A stretch of DNA of 64,000 bases from CAYPTB01 sp964413535 (GTDB lineage Bacteria; Planctomycetota; UBA1135; GCA-002686595), in NCBI GenBank assembly GCA_964413535.1, contig CAYPTB010000040.1:328727-392726 (forward strand). Reading direction: 5' to 3'. A program made the position numbers and the translations under genes. The notes below the pieces were generated by a model. It worked only from the letters and a program-made list of their open reading frames with translations. It had not been told where the DNA came from and did not search any database. Of this stretch, positions 1-9,077 are shown piece after piece; the first letter of the stretch is position 1, and every line of letters begins with the position of its first letter.

Positions 1-1
1 G

Positions 2-589
2 GTTCGCGTGCGTGAAGTCTTCGAGCACGAGGGTCGCCCGATCATCGCGATGGACTACGTGCGCGGGAAGACGCTGCGCGAGAAGATCCGCGGCCTCGAA
101 GGGATTCGCTTGAACTGGTTCCTCTCGATCATCCGCGCGTTGCGGAAGCTCGGACAGAAGGGCCATCTCGCCTATCACGGCGATCTCAAGCCGGAGAACA
201 TCATCATCAAGCCGTCGGGCAGCGTGGTGATGATCGATCCAGCCCTGCGCGACACCGACCGCGGACTCATCTCGACCACGCCGCACTACAACCCACTCGT
301 CCTTCGCACCCAGAAGGCCGACGTGATGGCGATCGGCGTGATGCTCTACGAGATCCTCACGGGGACGCTGCCCTTCGACGAGGTGCCGTGGCCCTATGCC
401 GGTCGCGAGCAGGGCGGAGAGGTCGAGCGCTTGTCGCTCTCGTACTTCCTGAGCTACCCGCCGCCGAAGGATCTGAATCCGAACACGCCGGACGAGCTCG
501 CTCGGATCGTGTACTGCAGCCTCACCGTGCCCGACTACGGACTCACGGAACTCGAGGAGGACCTGATCCGCTTCCTCCGCAAGGAGTGA
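2..589 (+). CDS. protein kinase domain, C-terminal part (truncated by window edge)
   Basis: This is the C-terminal ~195 residues of a eukaryotic-type Ser/Thr protein kinase; the N-lobe lies outside the window. The catalytic loop HGDLKPEN is encoded at nt 176-199, with HGD in place of the usual HRD. The metal-binding DFG is replaced by DPA in MIDPALRD. The subdomain IX segment ADVMAIGVMLYEILTG follows. The conserved Asp and Asn of the catalytic loop are kept, so activity is possible despite the altered DFG. The frame is open to the left edge, so the true start is unknown; the GTG at nt 8 is probably internal. Its substrate and any attached sensor domain cannot be seen. It converges on the next gene with 19 nt between the stops. 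Confidence 0.75.
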   Translation, partial: VRVREVFEHEGRPIIAMDYVRGKTLREKIRGLEGIRLNWFLSIIRALRKLGQKGHLAYHGDLKPENIIIKPSGSVVMIDPALRDTDRGLISTTPHYNPLVLRTQKADVMAIGVMLYEILTGTLPFDEVPWPYAGREQGGEVERLSLSYFLSYPPPKDLNPNTPDELARIVYCSLTVPDYGLTELEEDLIRFLRKE

Positions 590-608
590 GCGGAGCGGCG
601 CGCAACGA

Positions 609-1661
609 CTAGCGTCGGCGACCCTCTGCGATGCGCGTCTCGGCGAGGCGTTGCGCGGCCTCGCGCGTCGAGATGTTCTCCTGCTCTGAGATCTCGAACA
701 GGAGCTTCAGGTTGTCGTAGATCCGGTCGATCCGGCGCAGCGCCTCCGACTCGTCGTACCCGCCGGGAAGGAGCTCGACCGCCACGTTGATGATGCCGCC
801 GGCGTTGATGACGTAGTCCGGAGCGTAGAGGATCCCGCGGGCGCGCAGATCGTCGGCGTGACGGGGCTCGAGGAGCTGGTTGTTCGCGCTGCCGGCCACG
901 GCTTTGCACGAGAGACGCGAGACCGTCTCGTCGTTGACACCTGCGCCTCGCGCGCACGGGGCGTAGATGTCGCATTCGACGTCGAGGTGTTGCTCCTCGC
1001 CGATGGCTTCGAACCCGTACTCCGACGACAGTTCCTTCACTCGCTCCAGGTTGACGTCGCAGATGACGACGTGCGCGCCGGCCTCCTTGAGGAGCACCGC
1101 GAGCCTACCGCCGACCGCGCCGACGCCCTGGATGACGATGCAGCTCCCTTCGAAGCGATCCGAGCCGCGGATCCTCTCGAGCACGGCGCGCATCCCGTGT
1201 AAACAGCCGCGAGCCGTGTACGGCGAGGGATTTCCCGAGCTCCCCGATTCGCGCGAGAGCCCCGTGACCCAGCGAGTCTCCTTGCGGACGATCTCGAGGT
1301 CCGGGATGCCGATGTTCATGTCTTCGGCAGTGATGTACTTCCCGCCGACTTGGTCGATGAACCGACCCATGGCCCGGAACAGGAGCTCGGACTTCTGGGT
1401 CTTCGGATCGCCGATGATCACCGACTTCCCTCCGCCGAGCCCCGTTTCCGCGACGGCCGACTTGAAGGTCATCCCGCGCGCGAGGCGCAGCACGTCGAAC
1501 AGGGCCTCGTCCTCGGAGACGTAGGGCCACATGCGCATCCCGCCCAGCGCGGGCCCGAGGGTCGTGTCGTGGATTGCGATGATGGCGTGCAGGCCCGAGT
1601 CCGCGTCGCGGCAGCGGAGTACTTTCTCGTAACCGTCGACCTGAATCTCGGAGAGTTCCAT
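609..1661 (-). CDS. leucine dehydrogenase (Glu/Leu/Phe/Val dehydrogenase family)
   Basis: NAD-dependent oxidative deamination of branched-chain L-amino acids to 2-oxo acids in the cytoplasm. The 350-aa length matches octameric leucine dehydrogenases. Visible motifs are K67 in MTFKSAV, the Gly-rich GLGGGK with the second catalytic lysine K79, the AEDMNI segment with the catalytic Asp near 114, and the Rossmann loop GVGAVGG at 179-185. The start has a GGAGGAG Shine-Dalgarno about 12 nt upstream. It lies downstream of topA on the same strand with a 221-nt gap, so it probably has its own promoter. A phenylalanine or valine dehydrogenase cannot be excluded from sequence alone, but the leucine type fits best. 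Confidence 0.88.
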   Translation of the reverse strand: MELSEIQVDGYEKVLRCRDADSGLHAIIAIHDTTLGPALGGMRMWPYVSEDEALFDVLRLARGMTFKSAVAETGLGGGKSVIIGDPKTQKSELLFRAMGRFIDQVGGKYITAEDMNIGIPDLEIVRKETRWVTGLSRESGSSGNPSPYTARGCLHGMRAVLERIRGSDRFEGSCIVIQGVGAVGGRLAVLLKEAGAHVVICDVNLERVKELSSEYGFEAIGEEQHLDVECDIYAPCARGAGVNDETVSRLSCKAVAGSANNQLLEPRHADDLRARGILYAPDYVINAGGIINVAVELLPGGYDESEALRRIDRIYDNLKLLFEISEQENISTREAAQRLAETRIAEGRRR

Positions 1662-1823
1662 CAGGGCTGCGCTCCTCCCGCGGGCGAACGACGCTCGGGA
1701 TCCGCTCGGTGACCCGACCGCCCCCCGAAAAAAGGGCGCGGGAGCTTATCAGGGTCGGCGTTCACGTCCAGGGACAGCATGCCTGACGGCCCTGAACGCG
1801 GAGCACGCAAGGAGATCCAGGAG

Positions 1824-1850
1824 GAACCCTCGGGGTCCGTGGAAGGGTTC
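1824..1850 (-). terminator. possible hairpin terminator after topA
   Basis: A 7-bp inverted repeat (GAACCCT/AGGGTTC) with a 13-nt loop begins about 33 nt past the topA stop. There is no clear U-tract, so this is a weak call. The rest of the 221-nt gap before leucine dehydrogenase shows no recognisable promoter hexamers. Confidence 0.25.
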
Positions 1851-1882
1851 TCGGCCCGGCCTCGCGAGGGGCTGTCGGGCGA

Positions 1883-4306
1883 TCATGCGGCCGAGCTGTC
1901 GTCGTCGGGACCGGCCTCGCTGGGAGCGCCCGCGTCCCCCGACTCGGCAACGGCGCGGGCGTTCTTGCACTCCGGATAGCCCGAGCAGGCGAGGAACTCC
2001 TTCCCCCAGCGGCTCGTCTTCACGACCATCGGGCGGTTGCACTTGTCGCAGATCACGCCCGATTCGCGCGGTTTCTCGCGCAGCTCGTCGGGCAGCGGCT
2101 TCGCGTTCCGGCACTTCGGGAAGCTCGAGCAAGCCAGGAACGGCCCTCGGCGGGATTGCTTGACGATCATCGGGCTCGAGCACTTGTCGCAATCGATCCC
2201 GGTCGGCTTCGCCTCGAGGATCTTGCCCTCGTCGTCGACCGACGCCGTGCTCTTGCACTTCGGGAACGCCGTGCACGCGAGGAAACGCCCGCGCTTCCCG
2301 TTGCGGATGACCATCGGCGACTCACACTTCGGGCAGGTGTAGTCCGTCTCGACGACCTCCGACGCGGGGCGCGGACCGTCCATCGGCATCGTGTTCTTGC
2401 AGGTCGGGTAGTTCGAGCAGCCCAGGAACTTCCCGCGCTTGTTGTAGAGGACCGCCATCGGAGACCCGCACTTGTCGCATTTCCGGTCGGTGAGCTCCGG
2501 ATTCAGCTTCAAGCTCGGCATCGCCGTCTCGGCCTTCTCCATGTCCTTCGAGAAGACGTCGTGGAAGTCCTTGACGACCTTCGACCAGCGGAGCTTGCCT
2601 TCCTCGACGCGATCGAGATCGGACTCCATCTGCGACGTGAAGTTGACGTTGATCAAGTCGCCGAAGTGGTCCACGAGCCGATCGGTGACGATCTCGCCGA
2701 GCTCCGTGGCGAAGAATCGGCGCGTCTCCAATTTGACGTACCCGCGGTCCTGGATGGTCGAGATGATCGTCGCGTACGTCGACGGGCGTCCGATGCCCTT
2801 CTTCTCCAGCTCCTTCACGAGCGTGGCTTCCGAGAAACGCGGGGGCGGCTGCGTGAAGTGCTGCGAAGCCTCGATCTGCTCGGGGGGATAGCGCTGACCC
2901 TGGTCGAGCCCCTTCGGAAGGCTCTGCTCCGCCTCGGAGTCCTTCTCGCGCTCCTGCGTGAAGACGCGCAGGTGGCCGTCGAACACCGTGACCTCGCCTT
3001 GAGCGACGAACTTGGGTCGGCCCTTGTCCTCCGTTCCGGGCGCTCGCACTTCCCCGGCGTGCGTGAACGTCGCCGTCGTCACGTTGAACAGCGCCGGAGC
3101 CATCTGGCTCGCGACGAACTTGCGCCAGATCAGGTTGTAGAGCTTGAACTGATCGTCGCTCAGGGCCTTGGCGATGCGATCGGGCGTGTGCGCAACCTCG
3201 GTCGGCCGAATCGCCTCGTGCGCTTCCTGGGCGCCCTTGCTCTTCGTGCGGTGCACGTTCGGCTGAGCGGGAAGGTAGTCGGGACCGTATTCCGCGGGGA
3301 TCAGTTCGCGCACCTGCGTGATGGCGTCCTGGCTCACGCGCGTCGAGTCCGTGCGCATGTACGTGATGAGGCCGACCGAGCCCTCGCCGGGGATCTCGAT
3401 CCCCTCGTAGAGCTGCTGCGCGATCATCATCGTCTTGCGCGAGCTGAAGCGCAGCATGGTCGCAGCCTTCTGCTGCAGTTGACTCGTGGTGAACGGCGGC
3501 GTGGGGCGTCGGGTCTTGGGCTTCACTTCGAGCTCTTCGAGCTCGAGCGCGTCGCCGCCGATGGAGGCGATCACCGCCTTGGCGCCGCTCTCGTCCAGGT
3601 CCTTGTCGATCCGCTGCTCGCCGATTCGGCGCAGCTCGGCGTCGAACGGCTGGCCGTCGACCTTCATGTGGGCGGTGACGCGCCAGTACTCCTCGCTGAC
3701 GAAGGCGCGGATCTCCTTCTCGCGCTCGACGATCAGCCGGACGGCCACGGACTGCACGCGCCCGGCGGAGAGTCCCTTGGCGATCTTCTTCCAGAGGAGC
3801 GGCGAGAGCTTGTACCCCATGATCCGATCGAGCACGCGCCGCGCCTGTTGCGCCTCGACCTTGTCCATGTCGACCTTGCCCGGCTGCTCGAAGGCTCCGA
3901 GGACGGCCTTCTTCGTGATCTCGTTGAAGACCACGCGGAAGACCTTTTCGTCGGCGGCCTCGAGCGCGATGGCGAGGTGCCACGCGATGGCCTCACCCTC
4001 GCGATCCATATCGGGAGCGAGGTAGATCGCGGAGGCGTCCTTCGCGGCCTTCTTCAGCTCCGCGACCACCTTGCCCTTGCCGCGGATCGTCGTGTACTCG
4101 GGCTCGAACCCGTGCTCGATGTCGATCCCGAACTTCCCTTTGGGGAGATCCCGGATGTGGCCCATCGAGGCCTTCACGACGAAGTCCTTGCCGAGGTACT
4201 TGTTGATGGTGCGAGCCTTGGCGGGGCTCTCCACGATCACGAGGGACTTCTTCGAGCTCTGCTTGCTCCTCGGCTTCCCACCGTTCGGGTTCTTTGCTTC
4301 CGTCAT
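1883..4306 (-). CDS. topA: DNA topoisomerase I (type IA), four C-terminal zinc ribbons
   Basis: Relaxes negatively supercoiled DNA by single-strand passage. The 807-aa protein opens with a basic tail, then the TOPRIM domain starting at SLVIVESPAKARTINKYLGK (residues 21-40). The active-site tyrosine is Y316 in LITYMRTDST. The C-terminus carries four C4 topoisomerase zinc ribbons, each of the form CxxC...CxxxxxC (CDKCGSP, CPKCESP, CDKCSSP, CDKCNRP), ending in an acidic tail. The frame is open 43 codons further upstream, but the ATG at 4306 starts the conserved protein and has CGGAG 8 nt upstream. It is divergent from the DinG-like helicase. Family assignment is secure. Confidence 0.96.
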   Translation of the reverse strand: MTEAKNPNGGKPRSKQSSKKSLVIVESPAKARTINKYLGKDFVVKASMGHIRDLPKGKFGIDIEHGFEPEYTTIRGKGKVVAELKKAAKDASAIYLAPDMDREGEAIAWHLAIALEAADEKVFRVVFNEITKKAVLGAFEQPGKVDMDKVEAQQARRVLDRIMGYKLSPLLWKKIAKGLSAGRVQSVAVRLIVEREKEIRAFVSEEYWRVTAHMKVDGQPFDAELRRIGEQRIDKDLDESGAKAVIASIGGDALELEELEVKPKTRRPTPPFTTSQLQQKAATMLRFSSRKTMMIAQQLYEGIEIPGEGSVGLITYMRTDSTRVSQDAITQVRELIPAEYGPDYLPAQPNVHRTKSKGAQEAHEAIRPTEVAHTPDRIAKALSDDQFKLYNLIWRKFVASQMAPALFNVTTATFTHAGEVRAPGTEDKGRPKFVAQGEVTVFDGHLRVFTQEREKDSEAEQSLPKGLDQGQRYPPEQIEASQHFTQPPPRFSEATLVKELEKKGIGRPSTYATIISTIQDRGYVKLETRRFFATELGEIVTDRLVDHFGDLINVNFTSQMESDLDRVEEGKLRWSKVVKDFHDVFSKDMEKAETAMPSLKLNPELTDRKCDKCGSPMAVLYNKRGKFLGCSNYPTCKNTMPMDGPRPASEVVETDYTCPKCESPMVIRNGKRGRFLACTAFPKCKSTASVDDEGKILEAKPTGIDCDKCSSPMIVKQSRRGPFLACSSFPKCRNAKPLPDELREKPRESGVICDKCNRPMVVKTSRWGKEFLACSGYPECKNARAVAESGDAGAPSEAGPDDDSSAA

Positions 4307-4623
4307 GGGTTCTCCGAAGGTCCCGGCCGCCGCTCGCTCGAGCGCGGGGGACCGCGGGGAATGAGGGCTCCTTATTGGAGGTGGTTCCTCCGCAGTCAAC
4401 GGGCGAGGCCGGGACCCCGGGGAGGGCGGCAGCAAGCCGTCGCCCTGCCGCGTCGAGGTCGTAACCTCCTTTCAAACAAAGGCTTGTGGCTTCGAATTCG
4501 CCCGCTCTGCCCGCCCGCACGCGTTGCAGCGGACGATCGTGCCTAAGCGCAACGGGGCCGCGAACTTAGCTACCGCCCTCCCGGGGGCTCGCAGGGAATG
4601 CTCCCCGAGCTAGGCTCGCGCCG
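4307..4623. other. 317-nt divergent intergenic region between topA and the DinG-like helicase
   Basis: No open frame here looks coding. It must hold promoters for topA (leftward) and the helicase (rightward), but I cannot pick convincing -35/-10 pairs. Small inverted repeats occur at GGAGGTGGTTCCTCC and CCTTTCAAACAAAGG. A T-loop-like string at about 4487 does not extend to a tRNA cloverleaf. Confidence 0.5.
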
Positions 4624-7600
4624 ATGATCCTGCGCGCCGCGGAGACCGACACGCCGTCCGACCGCGAGCTCCAAGGCGCTTTGGACGTCGCCTTCGCGGC
4701 GCTGTGGGCCACCGGCCCCGATGTGCGCCGCGACCGCGTCTTCCGCATCCAAGCGCTGCGCCGGGTCGGGGGCACCGCGCAGGTCTTCGACACTCTGTGC
4801 CGGCCCTTCGACGACGCTGCTGGCGGCGGCGAGGCCACCCAGCGCATGGCGCGCGAGTACGGGGTGGCGGGTGGCGAGCTCGCGGACGCGCCGACCGCCG
4901 AAGAAGCTTGGCCGCACCTGGCGGAGTTCCTCGCCGGTCGCACGGTCCTCACCACCGATCGCGCGGAGTTCGAGGGGCGTAGCGCGGTGCTCGGCGGCGC
5001 ACACCCACGGCCGGAGCACGTGCTCGGACTCGGTGAGATCGCCGAGGTGCTCTGCCCGGGGCGACTCTCGGGCCTGGGCGAGAACCTGATCGCTGAGATC
5101 GTTCCGCGTTCGACGGGAGCGCGGCGCGCGGTGGGTCCGCGCGAGTTGCGCGCGGCCGCCGGCGCCTTGGTGGGTAGCTTCCTCGAGCTCGATCCGGCGG
5201 CGATCGCGTTGGCCGTGCGCGGCTACCGACTCGCCTCGCGCTCCCTCGCTCGAATCGAACCGCGGGCGGCCCGGACCCTGTCTTCGATCCTCGAGCTCGC
5301 GGCGGCGCCGCGCGCCTGGGCGGATGCCGAGGACCAGCTCTTCCCGCTGCATCCCGGCCTGCGCGAGGGCGTCGTCCAGTCGGCTCTCGACCGGCACAGC
5401 GACCTCGCGGGCGCGCTCGCCGTCCTGACGCCGCCCTGGACGACGCCCGAGAACGACGCCTCGCCGCCGCTGCCGCCCGACCTGCCCGACCCACGGCCCC
5501 TCGATCCGGACGACGAGCGGCGCCTGGACGAAGCCTTCCGGCACCACCTGCCGCTCCTGTTCGGCGGCTCCTACCGGCGCGGCCAGCACGAGGTCGCCAA
5601 GGCGGTGGCGCAGAGCCTCGGCGCGGGCGAGCTGCTCCTCGTGCACGCTCCGACCGGGACGGGCAAGACGCTCGCGTACCTCGTGCCGGCGGCGATGTGG
5701 GCGGCGCGCAACGGCGTCCGGCTGTGCGTCGCGACGTTCACACGCGCCCTGCAGGAGCAGGCGATGGACCGCGAAGTCCCGCTCGCGCTCGAGCTCCTGC
5801 GCCGGAGCGGCTTTCCCCATCCGCCGCGCATCGCCGTCCTCAAGGGACGGCAGAACTACCTGTGCTGGCGCGCGCTCGAGCTCATGGCGCCCCTCGATCT
5901 GGACGCGGGGTCGAGCTCGTACGCCTGGACGCGCGCCGCGCTGTTCGCCCTGACGGATGCGGTCGGCGACCTCGATCGGCTGCCGCGGCGTTCGGAGCTC
6001 TTCTTCGAGGACGCGCGCGATTCCGAGCGCGAGCTCACCCGATTGCTGCGCCGCACGCGCGCCGAATCCGGCTGCTGCCGCGAGCGGCGCGACCGCTCGA
6101 CCTGCGCCGCCGAGGCGGCTCGGCGGCGCGCGGAACGCTCGCACGTCGTCATCACCAATCATGCCCTGGCCCTCTCGCGGAAGAACTTCTTCCGCTACGC
6201 CGTCTTCGACGAGTGCGAGCACCTGCACGACCAGGCGCACGCGGCTTGGAGCCATGTCCTGCCGATCGCGCGGGCGCGCGAGCTCCTCCACGCTCTCCTC
6301 GACTCGAATCGCGATCCAAGGGGCCCGCTCGAGCGCGTGCTGTCGGCCGCCCTGGGGGAGAGCGAAGCGCACGGTTCTGCAGCGCGCTGCTCCGAGCTCC
6401 ACGCAGCTTCGTTGGACGCGCTCGGGCACCTCGAGCAGTCGGTCCAGGCGTTCAAGGCCTGGCGCGCCTCGATCGGCGCGGAGCGCGAGGAGAAGGACGC
6501 TCACTCGCTCTTCCGCGAGTACGCGGCTTCGGAGCGCGGGGAGAGTCTGCTCGAGGCCCACGCGCTCCTCGCCGCGGCCTGGAACGAGCTCACGGTCGAG
6601 CTCGCGGCCCTGTCGGAGCACCTCGAGCAGGTCGCCGTGCGCGGCAAGCCCCGGTTGCGGCGCGCGCTCGACCTGGCGCGCACCGACCTCGAGGAAGCGC
6701 TGCTCGGGATCACGGCCTGGATCCCGCGCGACGAGAACGGCGCCGCCTTTCGACCGGAGACCTTCTACGACGTCGAAACGGACGCGCGCGGACGCGACGC
6801 GCTGGCGGCGCGCGTGCTCCTGCCGCACGAGTACCTCGGTCGCTACTACTTCCCCGAGCTGCGCGCGGGCGTCTGCATCTCCGCCACGACCTACCTCGGC
6901 GGGGGCTTCGAGACCTCGGCGGCCTACCTCGGGCTCCAGCGCGCCGCTCACCCCGCCCCCGACGAGGCGCGCGAGCCCACGCCGTTCCGAACCTTCCACG
7001 CGCCGGCCCCCTTCGACTACGCGCGCGTCCTGGTCGCGGTCCCGCGCGATGCGCCGGCGTTCCACAGCCGCAGCAAGGAAGCCTTCCTCGAGTACACCCG
7101 CCGCTTCGTGCGCGAGCTCGGCCTGCGCACGCGCGGGCGCATGCTCGTGCTGTTCACGAACGCGGCCGACTGCGTGGCTTGCGGGCGCGAGCTCGTCCCG
7201 TTCTTCGCCGAGCGCGGGATCCCGTTCTGGTACCAGCGCATGGAGGGAACGGAGAAGGAGGAGCTGGCCGAGCTCTTCCGCAGCCGCATCGACTCGATCC
7301 TGTTCGGCCTCGACACCTTCTGGTACGGCGCGGACTTCCCGGGTGAAACGCTCGAGTACCTCGTGATCGTCAAGCTCCCCTACGGCGTCCCCGACCGCTA
7401 CCACCACGCGCAGTGCGCCGCGCTGGGCGTCGGCGAGCAGCGCCGCTCGATCTACATGCCGCGCGCGCTGGCGAAGTTCCGCCAGGGCTTCGGGCGGTTG
7501 ATGCGCAAGGAGACCGATCGCGGCTGCGTCTTCGTGCTCGACGGGCGCGTCCTCGACCCGCGGCATCGCGCCTTCCTGCGCGAGATCCCGCTCGACGGCG

Positions 7601-7803
7601 TCGCGCCGCGCGCGGAGGACGAGAGCCGCGCGCGTTTCTTCCGGGGCGAGACCGAGCGCTGCCTGCACGAAGCGCTCGCCCACATGGGCATGCTCGCCGA
7701 CGCCAAGAAGCACGAGGCGTTGCGCGAGCGCGCCGCCCCAGCGGCGGCCGAGCCGGACGCGGAGGGCCCGCTCGACCTGACCGAGGAAGATCTGCCCTTC
7801 TGA
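4624..7803 (+). CDS. DinG-family ATP-dependent helicase with a degenerate N-terminal exonuclease domain
   Basis: Superfamily 2 XPD/DinG-type 5'-3' DNA helicase of 1059 aa. Residues ~15-115 align with the DnaQ-like exonuclease domain found on many Gram-positive DinG proteins, but the first catalytic Asp and Glu are replaced (AALWATG where active enzymes have a DxExTG-like motif). The helicase core has Walker A HAPTGTGKT (341-349), candidate iron-sulfur cysteines C414, C484/C485 and C494, and a Walker B reading DECEH (529-533) instead of DEAH. The motif V/VI region includes FWYGADFPGE and FRQGFGRLMRKETDRG. It is 54 nt upstream of prmA on the same strand. A long antisense frame (4570-7713) is a GC-rich shadow. 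Likely role: DNA repair or R-loop removal. Confidence 0.88.
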   Translation: MILRAAETDTPSDRELQGALDVAFAALWATGPDVRRDRVFRIQALRRVGGTAQVFDTLCRPFDDAAGGGEATQRMAREYGVAGGELADAPTAEEAWPHLAEFLAGRTVLTTDRAEFEGRSAVLGGAHPRPEHVLGLGEIAEVLCPGRLSGLGENLIAEIVPRSTGARRAVGPRELRAAAGALVGSFLELDPAAIALAVRGYRLASRSLARIEPRAARTLSSILELAAAPRAWADAEDQLFPLHPGLREGVVQSALDRHSDLAGALAVLTPPWTTPENDASPPLPPDLPDPRPLDPDDERRLDEAFRHHLPLLFGGSYRRGQHEVAKAVAQSLGAGELLLVHAPTGTGKTLAYLVPAAMWAARNGVRLCVATFTRALQEQAMDREVPLALELLRRSGFPHPPRIAVLKGRQNYLCWRALELMAPLDLDAGSSSYAWTRAALFALTDAVGDLDRLPRRSELFFEDARDSERELTRLLRRTRAESGCCRERRDRSTCAAEAARRRAERSHVVITNHALALSRKNFFRYAVFDECEHLHDQAHAAWSHVLPIARARELLHALLDSNRDPRGPLERVLSAALGESEAHGSAARCSELHAASLDALGHLEQSVQAFKAWRASIGAEREEKDAHSLFREYAASERGESLLEAHALLAAAWNELTVELAALSEHLEQVAVRGKPRLRRALDLARTDLEEALLGITAWIPRDENGAAFRPETFYDVETDARGRDALAARVLLPHEYLGRYYFPELRAGVCISATTYLGGGFETSAAYLGLQRAAHPAPDEAREPTPFRTFHAPAPFDYARVLVAVPRDAPAFHSRSKEAFLEYTRRFVRELGLRTRGRMLVLFTNAADCVACGRELVPFFAERGIPFWYQRMEGTEKEELAELFRSRIDSILFGLDTFWYGADFPGETLEYLVIVKLPYGVPDRYHHAQCAALGVGEQRRSIYMPRALAKFRQGFGRLMRKETDRGCVFVLDGRVLDPRHRAFLREIPLDGVAPRAEDESRARFFRGETERCLHEALAHMGMLADAKKHEALRERAAPAAAEPDAEGPLDLTEEDLPF

Positions 7804-7857
7804 CCTACGGCGCCCGCGAGCCGCTGGGTCGAGCGCGGATCGGAAGTACCCTGGGTC

Positions 7858-8781
7858 ATGCCCGCCGCGCCCCCGTCGAACGCTGAATGGACCGAGGTCC
7901 TCGTGCTCGTTCCGCGCGGCTGGGAAGAGCTCGTGGCCGACGTCCTATGCCGAGCGTCGGGAACTTCCGTCGCCATCGGCGACGTGGGTCGCGTGCGGCC
8001 GCCGGCTCCGGGCGGCAAGGTCTGGGTGCGTACGGCGCTCTCGCCGGACCGCGCCGGGCAGGTAGCACGCCGCGCACTCAGCGACGCGTTGGCTGCCCTG
8101 GCCGGCCTCACGGGCGAGCCGGAGCTCGGCGGTCTCGAGACCGCGTTCCGCGCCATTCCCGCGGAAGACTGGGCGAACGCGTGGCAAAAGACCTGGAAGC
8201 CGTTTCGCGTCGGACGCCTGTGCGTCGTCGCGCCGCACCGGCGGAGCGCGCTGCGCGCGGACGACGTGGCCCTCGAACTCGTCCCAGGCGGCGCGTTCGG
8301 CACCGGCCGCCACGCGACGACGCGCGCCTGCCTGCGCCTCCTGCAGGAGCGGGTGCGCGAGGGGCAACGCGTGCTCGACGCCGGGACGGGCACCGGCATC
8401 CTGGCCGTGGCCGCTGCGCTCTTCGGCGCATCGTCCACGCTGGGCTTCGACGTCGATCCGAGCTCGGAGCCGTTCGCCACGGATCTCGCCCGCCGCAACG
8501 GCGTCGCGGACCGCTGCCGCTTCGTGACCAGCGGCTTCGAGGTCCTCGAAGGCCACGCCGACCCCTTCGACGGCGTGTTCGCGAACCTCTACTCCGACCT
8601 GATCCAGCAATACGCGGGTGTGCTCGCGGCGCACGTCCGTCCCTCCGGCTGGTGCGTGTTCTCCGGGTGCCCGGAGCTGAATCTCGAGCCGACCTGGCGC
8701 GCGATCGAGACCGCCGGCTTCACCGATCTCGAGCTCTCTCGCCGCGGAAGGTGGTGCACCGTTTCCGGCCGCAAGAACTAG
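7858..8781 (+). CDS. prmA: ribosomal protein L11 methyltransferase
   Basis: SAM-dependent methylation of lysines on ribosomal protein L11 before or during 50S assembly. The 307-aa length is typical. The PrmA signature PGGAFGTGRHATT lies at residues 143-155 and the SAM-binding LDAGTGTGI follows at 173-181. The substrate motif usually near NxLxD is here FANLYSDLI. The N-terminal ~110 residues resemble the L11-binding domain, including WANAWQKTWKPF. The ATG follows the helicase stop by 54 nt, so co-transcription is possible. Other protein methyltransferases share the SAM fold, but the PGxAFGTGxHxTT signature makes PrmA the clear call. Confidence 0.9.
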   Translation: MPAAPPSNAEWTEVLVLVPRGWEELVADVLCRASGTSVAIGDVGRVRPPAPGGKVWVRTALSPDRAGQVARRALSDALAALAGLTGEPELGGLETAFRAIPAEDWANAWQKTWKPFRVGRLCVVAPHRRSALRADDVALELVPGGAFGTGRHATTRACLRLLQERVREGQRVLDAGTGTGILAVAAALFGASSTLGFDVDPSSEPFATDLARRNGVADRCRFVTSGFEVLEGHADPFDGVFANLYSDLIQQYAGVLAAHVRPSGWCVFSGCPELNLEPTWRAIETAGFTDLELSRRGRWCTVSGRKN

Positions 8782-9077
8782 AGCGGGGGCATCCGCGCCG
8801 GGGCCGATGATTCCGGTCCTGCGTCGCGGAGCCCCCAATGGAGCGCGCGCCACCCCGTCTGCTCTGCCGTCGATCAAGGTGCGTCGGCGCCGAAGCGCCG
8901 GCGGAGAGCGGTGCGCGTCCGCGCAGAGCAAACGCTATCCGCGCCGCGGGAGCGACAACAATCTCGACCTTTGCAGCATGTTGTCGAGTCGTGAAGGCGC
9001 GTTCATCTGGAGGAAGCAACATCTGGATTCGTGTTCGAGACACTTGTCAGATGGGGCGACGCCTTCACGCCCACACC
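8782..9077. other. 296-nt intergenic region upstream of glpD with an 8-bp inverted repeat
   Basis: No coding frame is supported. An inverted repeat CGACAACA/TGTTGTCG spans 8953-8986 with an 18-nt spacer, about 90-125 nt before the glpD start. It could be an operator or an mRNA hairpin. A GC-rich palindrome (GGCGCCGAAGCGCC region, about 8888-8902) lies upstream. GGAGG at 9009-9013 is too far from either glpD ATG to decide the start. Confidence 0.35.

Noticed and set aside
4440..4520. Possible tRNA because of a T-loop-like TTCGAAT string
   Set aside because: Flanking bases do not pair into T, anticodon and acceptor stems.
2156..4546. Long plus-strand frame opposite topA
   Set aside because: No domain pattern; mirrors the codon bias of topA.
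4570..7713. A 1047-codon open frame on the minus strand opposite the DinG-like helicase
   Set aside because: Arg/Glu/Ala-rich composition, no motif, and complete overlap with a helicase carrying ordered catalytic motifs; a shadow of high GC content.
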